From contig JAFGIE010000166.1 in the NCBI GenBank assembly GCA_016929775.1, positions 1-18,378 of the forward strand: a stretch of 18,378 nt of DNA. The letters run 5' to 3'. Made by a program: the position numbers and the translations under genes. Below are positions 1 through 7,349 of the stretch, in pieces (the stretch's first letter is position 1; each line of letters starts with the position of its first letter). Origin of the DNA: Anaerolineae bacterium. Lineage in GTDB: Bacteria; Chloroflexota; Anaerolineae; JAFGEY01. The notes beneath the pieces are model-generated. The model was not told where the DNA came from. It worked only from the letters and a program-made list of their open reading frames with translations, and ran no database searches.

Positions 1-18
1 CCGAGTGTCAAGGGCAGA

Positions 19-47
19 TTGACGGCATCCGGAACCGATGATACAAT
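19..47 (+). promoter_or_regulatory. Sigma70-type promoter of the SulP-glpX operon
   Basis: The sequence shows a TTGACG -35 box at 19-24, a 17-bp spacer and a TACAAT -10 box at 42-47. Transcription would begin near 54 and leave a leader of about 125 nt before the GTG start at 180. No other gene lies between this promoter and the transporter. Call rests on box match and spacing only. Confidence 0.7.
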
Positions 48-179
48 CCAGGCACGGTGGCGCCGGTCCTCGGCGTCACGCAGCCCACGCACGTGCGGCG
101 CGCGATCGCTGTCCTGTGCGGACCGGACCGCCCGCCATCGCCGTGTGCCGAGCCTACGCCTTGTGGAGGAGAGAGTGCT

Positions 180-2360
180 GTGAGCGTTGCCCGACCGGCG
201 CGCCGATCGCTGCCGCGCCTTGCCCGGGGCCAACTCACCGCGGTGGGCGCCTTTTTCTTGCGCCCGGTCGAGATCATACGCACTTATCGGTGGGCGGATC
301 TGCGGGACGACGCGATCGCCGGTTTGACGGTCGCCGTGGTCACGCTGCCCCAGGCGATGGCATATGCCCTGATCGCGGAGCTTCCCCCCGAGGTAGGTCT
401 GTATGCCGCAATCGTGGGCGCGATCGTCGGGGCGCTGTGGGGATCGTCCTCCCAGCTGCAGACAGGCCCGACGAACACCACCTCCCTGCTGATCCTGTCT
501 GTGCTGTTGACTGTCGCCTCGCCGGGCACGCCCGAGTACGTCGTCGCCGCGGGCATGATGGCCCTTCTGGTCGGCCTGGTACGGCTGACCATGGGCATCG
601 CGCGCCTAGGTATGCTCGTCAACTTTGTTTCCGACTCGGTGATCGTGGGCTTTACCGCAGGTGCGGGGGCGCTGATCCTGGTCAACCAGGTCCGGCACCT
701 GTTCCGGCTGCCGATCCCGTCGCTTCCCAACCTGTGGCAGACGCTGCCGGCGATCGCGGGGCACCTGGTCGAGGCGCACTGGCCCAGCGCCGCGATCGGC
801 GGCGGGACGATCGCCATGATCGTCCTCCTGCGCCGTGTCAACCGCAAGCTGCCCGCGCCGTTGATGGCGATGGTCGTCGCCGCAGCAGTGGTCGCCGTGT
901 TCGGACTGGACGGACGCGGCGTGCGCGTGGTCGGCGAGCTGCCGCGCGGGCTGCCTCCCTTTGCGCCTCCGCCAGTCACCGATCTGGACCTGATCGGCAA
1001 GCTGGCGACCGGCGCATTCGCCGTCGCCGCGATCGGGTTGGTCGAGGCGATGTCTATCGCGCGCACCATCGCCGCAGAGACAGGGCAGCGGCTCGACAGC
1101 AACCAGGAGTTTGTGGGGCAGGGCCTGGCGAGCATCGCCTGTGCGTTCTTTTCCGGGTATGCCTGCTCGGGGTCCTTTGCACGCTCAGCCGTCAACCACG
1201 AGTCGGGGGCCAAGACTGCGCTCGCAAGTGTGTTCAGTAGCGCGTTTGTACTGCTCGCCGTGCTCGCACTTGCCCCGCTGGCAGCCTATATCCCCCTTGC
1301 CGCCCTCGCGGGCGTCCTGATTCTGACTGCGATCGGCCTCGCCAACTACGGAGAGATGAGGCGCATCTGGCAAAGTGGGCGGGGCGACCGGATGATCATG
1401 GTCGCCACGCTCGTCGCCACGCTGGCGCTGCCGCTCCAATATGCCGTGCTCAGCGGCATCTTGGTCTCGCTAGTGCACTATTTGATCCAGACCAGCACCC
1501 CGCGCGTACGCACGGTGTTGCCCAATAAGGAGTTCCGGCGTTTTGAGTACCAACCCGATCGGCCTCAGTGCATCCAGATCGGGATCGTCGAGATCCTGGG
1601 CGATCTTTACTTTGGCGCCGTCAACCACATCGAGGCCTACATCCTGGAGCACCTGGCGCAGTATCCCGACCAGCGTTTCCTCTTGTTGCGCATGCATGCC
1701 GTCGATCACTGCGACATCAGCGGCATCCACGCCCTGGAGAGCATCGCACGCGCCTATCGGGAGCAGGGGGGCGACGTTTACCTCGTGCGCGTGCGGGGCC
1801 CTGTGCGCGCTCTGATGGAGGCTTCGGGCTTTCTCGCATACCTGGGCCCGGATCACGTCCTCGATCCGCAGGACGCAATCGGGCATCTCTTTTACCACGT
1901 GATCGACCCGGCGATCTGTATCTACGAGTGTCCCGTGCGCGTGTTCCAGGAATGTCAGAACCTGCCCAAGCAGCGCTATCCAGGGGCAGTGCGGCTCGAT
2001 GTCGCAGTGGATCTGGCGAGCGTGCCATCTGTCGACGCACGCGCGCTCTGGGACAGCCTGCGCGCGGAACTGCCGCCATCCGTGATCGATGTTCGCGAGC
2101 CGAGTGAGTTCAGGCGCGCGCACATCCCAGGCGCGCAGTCGATCCCGCTGCCGGTGCTGCTCAACCACCTCGACCAGATCCCACAGGACCGACCGGTAGT
2201 GCTGATCTGCCGCGGCGGGCGGCGCAGCACGCGCGCCGCCGCCTACCTGCGAGAGCGGCACTATGGCAACGTACGCGTGCTACGCGGCGGCATGGTCGCC
2301 TGGGAGAACGCCCAGTTGCTCGAGGCGGTCGATCGTTTTGGAGGGGCTCCCAATGACTGA
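180..2360 (+). CDS. SulP family anion transporter with STAS and rhodanese domains
   Basis: Predicted 726-aa inner-membrane anion transporter of the SulP/SLC26 family. The GTG start at 180 is chosen because a GGAGGAGAG ribosome site (165-173) lies 6 nt upstream; an in-frame GTG at 57 lies about 3 nt after the expected transcription start and has no ribosome site. The membrane core (about residues 36-430) opens with the family signature around TVAVVTLPQAMAYAL and GPTNTTS. A STAS domain follows (about 462-575) with the DISG motif at D512, where related STAS domains have D-S/T-x-G. A Cys-containing linker (CIYECPVRVFQEC) leads to a rhodanese domain (about 612-720) with VIDVREPSEF and the active-site loop C677-RGGRRST. 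Substrate cannot be read from the sequence: sulfate, bicarbonate or another anion are all possible. The rhodanese tail hints at sulfur chemistry, but such fusions are also seen where the substrate is unknown. It is translationally coupled to the downstream glpX-like gene. Confidence 0.9.
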   Translation: MSVARPARRSLPRLARGQLTAVGAFFLRPVEIIRTYRWADLRDDAIAGLTVAVVTLPQAMAYALIAELPPEVGLYAAIVGAIVGALWGSSSQLQTGPTNTTSLLILSVLLTVASPGTPEYVVAAGMMALLVGLVRLTMGIARLGMLVNFVSDSVIVGFTAGAGALILVNQVRHLFRLPIPSLPNLWQTLPAIAGHLVEAHWPSAAIGGGTIAMIVLLRRVNRKLPAPLMAMVVAAAVVAVFGLDGRGVRVVGELPRGLPPFAPPPVTDLDLIGKLATGAFAVAAIGLVEAMSIARTIAAETGQRLDSNQEFVGQGLASIACAFFSGYACSGSFARSAVNHESGAKTALASVFSSAFVLLAVLALAPLAAYIPLAALAGVLILTAIGLANYGEMRRIWQSGRGDRMIMVATLVATLALPLQYAVLSGILVSLVHYLIQTSTPRVRTVLPNKEFRRFEYQPDRPQCIQIGIVEILGDLYFGAVNHIEAYILEHLAQYPDQRFLLLRMHAVDHCDISGIHALESIARAYREQGGDVYLVRVRGPVRALMEASGFLAYLGPDHVLDPQDAIGHLFYHVIDPAICIYECPVRVFQECQNLPKQRYPGAVRLDVAVDLASVPSVDARALWDSLRAELPPSVIDVREPSEFRRAHIPGAQSIPLPVLLNHLDQIPQDRPVVLICRGGRRSTRAAAYLRERHYGNVRVLRGGMVAWENAQLLEAVDRFGGAPND

Positions 2361-3318
2361 GATGCCATCACGCAACCTAGGACTCGACTTGGTCCGGGTC
2401 ACAGAGGCGGCGGCGCTCGCCGCCGGACGGTGGATGGGCCTGGGACGGCGCCAGGAGGCTGACCAGGCGGCGACAGCTGCCGCGATCGACACGCTGCAGG
2501 CGATGGATGTCGTGGGATGCGCGGTCGTGAATGGCGAGGCGGGCGGCAGTCACGTGATGATGCTGTGCAACATGGTGCCCGATCGGGAGACGACGTTGGA
2601 CGTGCTGAGCGATCCGATCGACGGGGCTGCGCTGCTTGCCTATGGGTACCCGGGCGCCATCGCCGTGATCGCTGCGGCGCCCTCGGGCGCATTCCATCAA
2701 CAGTCCGCGGCGACCTATATGGAAAAGCTCGTCGTGAACGCCGCTGTGAGTCAGGCGCTGGTGCCCGAGTGCTTGGATGCGCCTGCGGCGTGGACCCTGG
2801 CGCTCATCGCACGCGCCCTAGACAAGCGCGTCGGCAACCTGACTGTCTTTGTCCTCGACCGTCCGCGGCACGCCGATCTGATCCGTGAGGTGCGCGCCAC
2901 CGGCGCCCACGTGGTGCTCCGCGCCGAGGGAGACATCACTGGCGCACTGATGGCTGTCACCCGAGAGAGCGGGATCGATGCCCTGATGGGGATCGGCGGG
3001 TACACGGAGGGGCTGATCTCGGCTTGCGCGATCAAGGCTATGGGCGGCGCGATGCTGGCGCGCCTGGCGCCGCAGAGTCGGGGCGAGCTGACCCGCTTAC
3101 AGGAGGTGGGCCTCGATGTGGGCGCGATCATGACCAGTGACGAGCTGGTCGAGGGCGAGATCGTCTTTTTCGCCGCTACCGGGATCACGGATGGCCCGCT
3201 TCTCTCGGGTGTGCGCTATCGCGGCAACCGGGCGACGTCGAACTCGATGGTCCTGCGCGGTGAGACGCGTACCCGGCGCATCATTCACGCCGAGCACCTG
3301 TTGCGCGAGACCGTGTAG
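2353..3318 (+). CDS. glpX: GlpX-like class II fructose-1,6-bisphosphatase, divergent active site
   Basis: Predicted 321-aa cytosolic GlpX-family phosphatase, whose classical role is hydrolysis of fructose-1,6-bisphosphate (gluconeogenesis, Calvin cycle). Family marks are LVRVTEAAALAAGRWMG (13-29), YMEKLVVN (122-129), DRPRHADLI (169-177), GIGGYTEG (213-220) and AATGITDG (274-281). Against E. coli GlpX as I recall it, metal ligands D33, E57, D85 and E213 are kept (D37, E62, D87, E219). However E88 is Asp (D90, DPIDG for DPIEG) and the GEGEIDEAP segment reads GEAGGSHVM, losing E59 and the following acidic pair. It may have altered specificity or reduced activity. The ATG at 2353 has GGAGG at 2340-2344 and overlaps the transporter stop by 8 nt, so the two are translationally coupled. 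Family assignment is confident; catalysis is not. Confidence 0.85.
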   Translation: MTEMPSRNLGLDLVRVTEAAALAAGRWMGLGRRQEADQAATAAAIDTLQAMDVVGCAVVNGEAGGSHVMMLCNMVPDRETTLDVLSDPIDGAALLAYGYPGAIAVIAAAPSGAFHQQSAATYMEKLVVNAAVSQALVPECLDAPAAWTLALIARALDKRVGNLTVFVLDRPRHADLIREVRATGAHVVLRAEGDITGALMAVTRESGIDALMGIGGYTEGLISACAIKAMGGAMLARLAPQSRGELTRLQEVGLDVGAIMTSDELVEGEIVFFAATGITDGPLLSGVRYRGNRATSNSMVLRGETRTRRIIHAEHLLRETV

Positions 3319-3345
3319 CCTCTGCGTCGACTGCCCTGGCGCCGA

Positions 3346-4452
3346 TCAGAGCGGCGGCATCCTGCGTTCTCGCTCGCCCAGGAGGCGCCGGACCCAGGGG
3401 AGCTGCGGCAGGTCGTCCAGCCCGAGCAGGACATCGAGGGTCAGCGCTTCACGCTTGCCTGCGTGCCGGATCGCGGCGACGGCGCGCGGCACGACCAGAT
3501 CGGCCAAGCAGCGCACGCCGATCTCGAGCTCGATCGTCTCGCCTCGCTCCTCCTCCGTCAGCGCGACCTCGACGGTCTGCTGTGGTTCGACGGCGACCTC
3601 GACCTCGCGCGCGGCTTTGCCGCGCCGCACCGCTTGCACCAGCAACGTGCGCGGCAGGGGATTCGTCACCCGGATCGCGTCGCCGATCGGGGCGACCGGC
3701 ACCTCATCGCTCGCCTGTCCCTCGGTCCGCTGCAGATAGACCGCCAGTGGGACCTCGACCTTGGCGTTGAGGAGCTCGACGTACTTGGGGCTGTACTCCT
3801 TGAGGATGCCGTACTCTTCTTCGATCGCTTCGCCCCGCAACAGCTCGGCGACCACGTACTGCCCAATGTGTCGCTCGAGGATCGGTTCGTAGGCGTTGCC
3901 GAGAGTACCGCTGACCAGCTGGACGCCACTTGACGTCAAGTCCTGGTAACGGCTCAAGACCAGGTTCTGCGGGCGCTGCGCCGCGCGTTGGCCCAGGATC
4001 GCGTTGCTCGCCTGGACGATGGCGTCCTTGAATGTGTTGAACAGGTTGCGCAAGCTGCGTCGCGCACGGCTCACGATCGACGGCTGGTAGGTGCGCGCGA
4101 TGTCGTGCTCGCGTCGGCGGGCGTGCTGCGCCGTCTGGTGATCGTGGAAGCGATAGATCGCCTGCAGCGTGCTGGTCTCGTTGTCGTAGAGGATATACGA
4201 GTACTCGACGTGCCCCTCCGGGTCGCGGTGCCCGGTAGAGTAGACGACCTCGAGGCCAGTGCTGTATGTGCGCAGTACACCCCACGTCATCTTGCCCGTC
4301 TTGTGCTCGATCGTCACTGTGTAGCCGTCAAAGTCGCGCAGGCAGCGATCGCGTACGCGCGAGTTGACATAGAACCCGACCAAGGCGGAGAGCAGGATCA
4401 CGAACAGCGAGACGTACAGCGGGTTGTTGAGGAAGGCCTGAAATGACTCCAT
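3346..4452 (-). CDS. Conserved single-TM protein of unknown function
   Basis: A 368-aa protein I cannot assign a function. The ATG at 4452 is chosen because GGAG lies 7 nt upstream and an N-terminal membrane helix (about residues 10-28, LYVSLFVILLSALVGFYV) follows at once. The reading frame extends further upstream, but that part covers the promoter. After the helix comes a small beta-rich segment (GYTVTIEHKTGKMTWGVLRTYSTGLEVVY split over 43-71), then a basic helical region (about 108-165) and a C-terminal beta-rich part with EYGILKEYSPKYVELLN, all expected in the cytoplasm. I recall similar proteins in cyanobacteria and Chloroflexota, without a known role. It converges on glpX with a 27-nt gap and has its own promoter, back to back with that of the response regulator, so shared control is possible. 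Confidence 0.8.
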   Translation of the reverse strand: MESFQAFLNNPLYVSLFVILLSALVGFYVNSRVRDRCLRDFDGYTVTIEHKTGKMTWGVLRTYSTGLEVVYSTGHRDPEGHVEYSYILYDNETSTLQAIYRFHDHQTAQHARRREHDIARTYQPSIVSRARRSLRNLFNTFKDAIVQASNAILGQRAAQRPQNLVLSRYQDLTSSGVQLVSGTLGNAYEPILERHIGQYVVAELLRGEAIEEEYGILKEYSPKYVELLNAKVEVPLAVYLQRTEGQASDEVPVAPIGDAIRVTNPLPRTLLVQAVRRGKAAREVEVAVEPQQTVEVALTEEERGETIELEIGVRCLADLVVPRAVAAIRHAGKREALTLDVLLGLDDLPQLPWVRRLLGERERRMPPL

Positions 4453-4531
4453 CTTGGTGCTCCACACGTGCCATGGGCGGGCAAGGGATCGCGCGCCGGG
4501 CACCGTGCGGCTGTGGCCCCGGCACGCGCCG

Positions 4532-4560
4532 ATGATACTGCGAAGCCCACGATCTGTCAA
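4532..4560 (-). promoter_or_regulatory. Sigma70-type promoter for the minus-strand membrane protein gene
   Basis: Read on the minus strand, a consensus TTGACA -35 box (4560-4555), a 17-bp spacer and a TATCAT -10 box (4537-4532). It lies 80 nt upstream of the ATG at 4452, and the longer open frame upstream of that ATG runs across it, which supports the shorter start. Confidence 0.75.
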
Positions 4561-4573
4561 TTGGGCGTACAGA

Positions 4574-4604
4574 TTGGCGTCTCTGTCGGGGTTTGTGATA
4601 TAAT
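4574..4604 (+). promoter_or_regulatory. Extended -10 promoter for the response regulator/GTPase cluster
   Basis: A consensus TATAAT -10 box at 4599-4604 is preceded by TGA at 4596-4598, giving the extended TGn -10 element. A weak -35 candidate TTGGCG sits at 4574-4579 with a long 19-bp spacer, which an extended -10 tolerates. The predicted transcript has a leader of about 100 nt before the GTG at 4711. It diverges from the minus-strand promoter at 4532-4560, so the two -35 elements are only about 13 bp apart. Confidence 0.65.
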
Positions 4605-4660
4605 GCATCTTGACCAAGCTCTACAGCTTTGGACGCGTTACCGGGTTACATCAGCTCCCT

Positions 4661-4674
4661 CTGCACTGGTGCAG
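4661..4674 (+). promoter_or_regulatory. Short inverted repeat in the response-regulator leader
   Basis: Perfect 6-bp dyad CTGCAC-TG-GTGCAG, 57 bp downstream of the TATAAT box and 37 bp upstream of the GTG start. The position suits an operator for dimeric regulator binding or a small RNA hairpin. Function is inferred from position only. Confidence 0.3.
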
Positions 4675-4710
4675 CAGAGCCCGGTCATGGTGGCGTGGAG
4701 AGAGGGTTTC

Positions 4711-5421
4711 GTGGCGCCCGGTACGATGTCAGCGTGCCGTATCCTGGTAGTGGATGATGACCCAGCCGTACTCTGTCTCGTGTGCGACAAGCTGCGTACG
4801 GCTGGGTACGAAGTCTGGGCGGCTGCCTCTGGGGCACAGGCGCTGAGCCTGATCGGCGAACGAGGTCCACCCCACCTGGCGATCGTGGACGTGAACATGC
4901 CCGGCATGGACGGATTCACGTTTTGCGAGACGGTGCAGGCGTCCATTGACCTGCCTGTGATCATGCTCACCGCCGTTGACGCTGAAGAGACGGTCATTCG
5001 CGGGATCCAGTTCTTTGCGGAGGACTATGTAACCAAGCCCTTCAGCCCGCGGGAGCTGCTGGCGCGCGTGGATCGTGTGCTCCGGCGCATGGGTGACTTG
5101 AGCTATGCGCTTGGTCCAGAAGTTCGGATCGATGACGGGCTGGCGCTCGACTTTGGACACCAACGGGCGCTGCTGGATGGCAGCCCGGTTTCCCTTACTC
5201 CTACTGAAACCAAGCTCCTCTACATCCTGTTCCGCAACATCGGCTGTACGGTAAGCACGGGTTTCCTGCTTCGCCGTCTCTGGCCGATGGACGAGGTTTA
5301 CGAAGACAGACTGCGCGTACACGTCCACCGCCTGCGGCACAAGATCGAGCCAGACCCGAGCGACCCGCGGTACCTGGTGACCGATCGCGGCGCGGGCTAC
5401 CGGCTCGTGTCTTCGAACTAG
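4711..5421 (+). CDS. OmpR/PhoB-type two-component response regulator
   Basis: Predicted 236-aa DNA-binding response regulator. The GTG at 4711 is chosen because GAGG at 4702-4705 gives a 5-nt spacing; the ATG at 4726 (MSACRIL) lacks a ribosome site and would remove only five residues. The receiver domain (about 10-125) has the acidic cluster D15-D17, phosphoacceptor D60 in IVDVNMPGMDGF, T87 (MLTAVD) and K109 (YVTKPF), so all signalling residues are present. The winged-helix output domain (about 140-236) has TPTETKLLYILFRN, the recognition-helix region RLRVHVHRLRHKIE and the closing RGAGYRLV. It heads the block encoding the coiled-coil protein, the longin-like membrane protein, the GTPase and a soluble histidine kinase, its likely partner although the kinase gene is about 2.5 kb downstream. 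It could regulate its own divergent promoter region. Targets are unknown. Confidence 0.92.
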   Translation: MAPGTMSACRILVVDDDPAVLCLVCDKLRTAGYEVWAAASGAQALSLIGERGPPHLAIVDVNMPGMDGFTFCETVQASIDLPVIMLTAVDAEETVIRGIQFFAEDYVTKPFSPRELLARVDRVLRRMGDLSYALGPEVRIDDGLALDFGHQRALLDGSPVSLTPTETKLLYILFRNIGCTVSTGFLLRRLWPMDEVYEDRLRVHVHRLRHKIEPDPSDPRYLVTDRGAGYRLVSSN

Positions 5422-5458
5422 CTGGCGCTGCGGGATCGGTGCAGCGCGCTATGCGTGG

Positions 5459-5516
5459 CAGGGCCATCGCCCTCGGATGGCCTTGGGCAAGGCAGAGTCC
5501 CTGGGCGGCTGCCCAG
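5459..5516 (+). repeat. Two tandem hairpins between the response regulator and the next gene
   Basis: The first stem is CAGGGCCATC (5459-5468) with GATGGCCTTG (5476-5485), ten pairs including one G-U, loop of 7 nt. The second is CTGGGC (5501-5506) with GCCCAG (5511-5516), loop GGCT. Neither is followed by a T-run, so they do not look like ordinary intrinsic terminators. They may act in RNA processing or differential expression of the operon. This 143-nt gap holds no gene that I can support. Confidence 0.4.
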
Positions 5517-5564
5517 AGGGGCGCGGTTGGATGCCACCCACACAGCATCAGCGAGGAGGTACCG

Positions 5565-5927
5565 ATGGTTCAGGAGAAGCTAGGCGCGACATCGGCCGAT
5601 CCCGGTCAAGAGGTCGAACGCATCCGCGACATCATCTTTGGCGCTCAGATGCGCGACTATCAGCAGCAGTTCGATGCGGTCACTGCCGAGCTCAGACGGC
5701 TGGAGCAGGCGCTCGCCGCTTTGGGGCAAGATCTGTCAGCCGCCGATAGGGAGCAGGCGCGGAGCGTACAGGAACTGCGCGATCACGTGCAGCGCGCCGA
5801 TTCGGCCTTGCGCGACGAACTGCAGCAGGCGGTCCAGTCCCTGAGCGAGGCCAAGGTGGATCGTGCACGGCTGGGCGATCTGCTCATCGCGCTGGGTACA
5901 CAGCTCAAGGCGGATGGGAAGGCATAG
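5565..5927 (+). CDS. Small coiled-coil protein with an IFGxQ N-terminal motif
   Basis: A 120-aa soluble protein with no named function. The ATG at 5565 has AGGAGG 5 nt upstream (5554-5559); a longer open frame to 5439 has no ribosome site and no plausible sequence. The N-terminal motif IRDIIFGAQMRDY (20-32) resembles LRAILFGQQVAQL in the next protein, suggesting the two share a docking or oligomerisation element. Residues about 33-95 are a heptad-rich coiled coil, and the end (VDRARLGDLLIALGTQL, 98-114) looks like a separate amphipathic helix. No signal peptide or TM segment is visible. The stop is 6 nt before the next ATG, so it is co-transcribed with the longin/SH3b membrane protein and the GTPase. 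I recall similar coiled-coil proteins beside such genes in cyanobacteria and Chloroflexota. It may be an adaptor; this is inference. Confidence 0.82.
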   Translation: MVQEKLGATSADPGQEVERIRDIIFGAQMRDYQQQFDAVTAELRRLEQALAALGQDLSAADREQARSVQELRDHVQRADSALRDELQQAVQSLSEAKVDRARLGDLLIALGTQLKADGKA

Positions 5928-5933
5928 CGCCCG

Positions 5934-7337
5934 ATGGGAGATCCCCCCGACGCCGGACGTCCGGAGGGCACGCACGACACGCCTCCAGGCGATCGATCGT
6001 TGGACGATCTGAGAGCGATCCTCTTTGGTCAGCAGGTAGCGCAGCTAGAGGAGGAGCTCGATGACGTCCGGGAGCAGCTTGCCGACCGGGATGCACTGGT
6101 CGGGCTCCTTGCGCCCGTGTTGGGCGATGCGATCCGGCGCCAGATCCGAGATGCACGCGACGAGATGATCGAGGCGCTCTACCCGATCCTCGGACAGCTC
6201 GTGGTTCGTGCGGTCTCTGAGGCGATCCGCGACCTGGCGCGCAAGATCGATGCGCAGATGCGGACCTCGTTCAGCCCGGCAGCGATCTGGAGGCGCATTC
6301 GGGCACGGATCGGCGGCGCCTCAGGCGGCGAAGTCGCCCTGCGCGAGGTCCTGCCTTTCTCGGTCGCCGAGGTCTTGCTGATCCATCGAGAGACGGGCCT
6401 GCTCCTCTGGCGCGTCTCTCGTACGCCCGAGGCCCGTGCCGACTCGGACCTGGTCAGCGGCATGTTGACTGCGATTCGCGACTTTGCCCAGGACGCATTT
6501 GGCCGAGGTCAGGAGGGTCAGCTCGACGAGATCCAGTACGGCGAGCGGCGGATCCTCGTGGAAGCTGCCTCCCACAGCTACATCGCCGTCGTGGTGGATG
6601 GCATCGAGCCCCCTGGCTTTCGCGCACAGCTCCGCGAGCAGATCATCGAGATCGATCATACCTTTCGGGACACACTGCGCGGGTATGCGGGCGATCCAGC
6701 CCCGCTTGCCCCAGTCGAGCGTATGCTTCGTGCGCTGCTGGCAGGAGAGGGGCGGGACAGGCTGAGCAGGACCCAGCGGTGGGCGTTGGGCCTGTCGGCG
6801 ATTTTGCTCTTGTTGTGCATCATCAGTGCGATCGTGGGAGGACGTTGGATCTGGCGGGTCCACCATGTCACGCCGACAGCCATCCCGACGCTCGCGCCGG
6901 TTGGGGCAACCGCCACGCCGACGGTCGCGCCCACTTTGACCCATACACCAACGTGGACGGTCGTGCCATCGCCCACCTCGAGTTCCACGCCTACGCCCAG
7001 CCCGACGTCCACGGCGACGCCGACGGTGACGGCAACGCCGACGGGCACAGCGACGCCAACCCGCACGCCAGCGCCAACCGCTACGCCGAGCACGATCCCA
7101 GGGTTGATGACCGGCAGCTTCTGGGTCAGGCAAGGGCCAAGCGTCGACACGGACAAGCTGGGCGTGGTGCTATGGCAAGGAGAGGTCGTCGAGATCGTCG
7201 CCCGGTACGGCGCGTGGTACCAAGTACGGTGGTCCCCCGAACCAGGTCTGACCGCAACCGGTTGGGTCCCGGAGCGCTGGGTGGGTGTATCGGGCCCCCT
7301 ACCGGAGCACCTCGTCACGCCGACCGCCCTGCCGTAG
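5934..7337 (+). CDS. Membrane protein: coiled coil, longin-like domain, TM, Thr/Pro stalk, SH3b
   Basis: A 467-aa one-TM protein, here read as a candidate sensor or scaffold for the adjacent GTPase. Residues 26-50 carry the LRAILFGQQ motif and a short coiled coil, followed by a helical bundle (51-125). Residues about 138-250 match a domain I recall from bacterial and archaeal membrane proteins (FSVAEVLLIHRETGLLLWRV, then DSDLVSGMLTAIRDFAQDAF, then GERRILVEAASHSYIAVVVDG); its alternating pattern suggests a longin/roadblock-like fold, a fold often paired with small GTPases. A TM helix lies at about 284-303. Residues 313-388 form a Thr/Pro stalk, and a bacterial SH3b domain (about 393-452) ends with GWVPERWVGVS and probably contacts the cell wall or another envelope polymer. 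Topology would be N-in, C-out. The ATG at 5934 is 6 nt after the previous stop, with GGGAAGG about 11 nt upstream. Fold assignment is by motif only. Confidence 0.85.
   Translation: MGDPPDAGRPEGTHDTPPGDRSLDDLRAILFGQQVAQLEEELDDVREQLADRDALVGLLAPVLGDAIRRQIRDARDEMIEALYPILGQLVVRAVSEAIRDLARKIDAQMRTSFSPAAIWRRIRARIGGASGGEVALREVLPFSVAEVLLIHRETGLLLWRVSRTPEARADSDLVSGMLTAIRDFAQDAFGRGQEGQLDEIQYGERRILVEAASHSYIAVVVDGIEPPGFRAQLREQIIEIDHTFRDTLRGYAGDPAPLAPVERMLRALLAGEGRDRLSRTQRWALGLSAILLLLCIISAIVGGRWIWRVHHVTPTAIPTLAPVGATATPTVAPTLTHTPTWTVVPSPTSSSTPTPSPTSTATPTVTATPTGTATPTRTPAPTATPSTIPGLMTGSFWVRQGPSVDTDKLGVVLWQGEVVEIVARYGAWYQVRWSPEPGLTATGWVPERWVGVSGPLPEHLVTPTALP
6868..7098 (+). repeat. Low-complexity Thr/Pro-coding repeat (extracytoplasmic stalk)
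   Basis: About 230 bp made of short degenerate units such as ACGCCGAC and GCGACGCC, encoding TPT, TAT and PTP runs in residues 313-388 of the membrane protein. It would form an extended linker between the TM helix and the SH3b domain. Such tracts are prone to length change by slippage. Confidence 0.75.
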
Positions 7338-7349
7338 AAAGGGCCTCTT

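Noticed and set aside
57..179. Longer start (GTG 57) for the SulP transporter
   Set aside because: It lies about 3 nt after the expected transcription start and has no ribosome site, while GTG 180 has GGAGGAGAG at ideal spacing.
38..1240. 400-aa open frame overlapping the transporter
   Set aside because: Arg/Gly/Ala-rich shadow of the SulP gene in another frame, with no recognisable domain.
4453..4617. Upstream extension of the minus-strand membrane protein
   Set aside because: The added part covers its own promoter and has no ribosome site; the TM helix begins right after ATG 4452.
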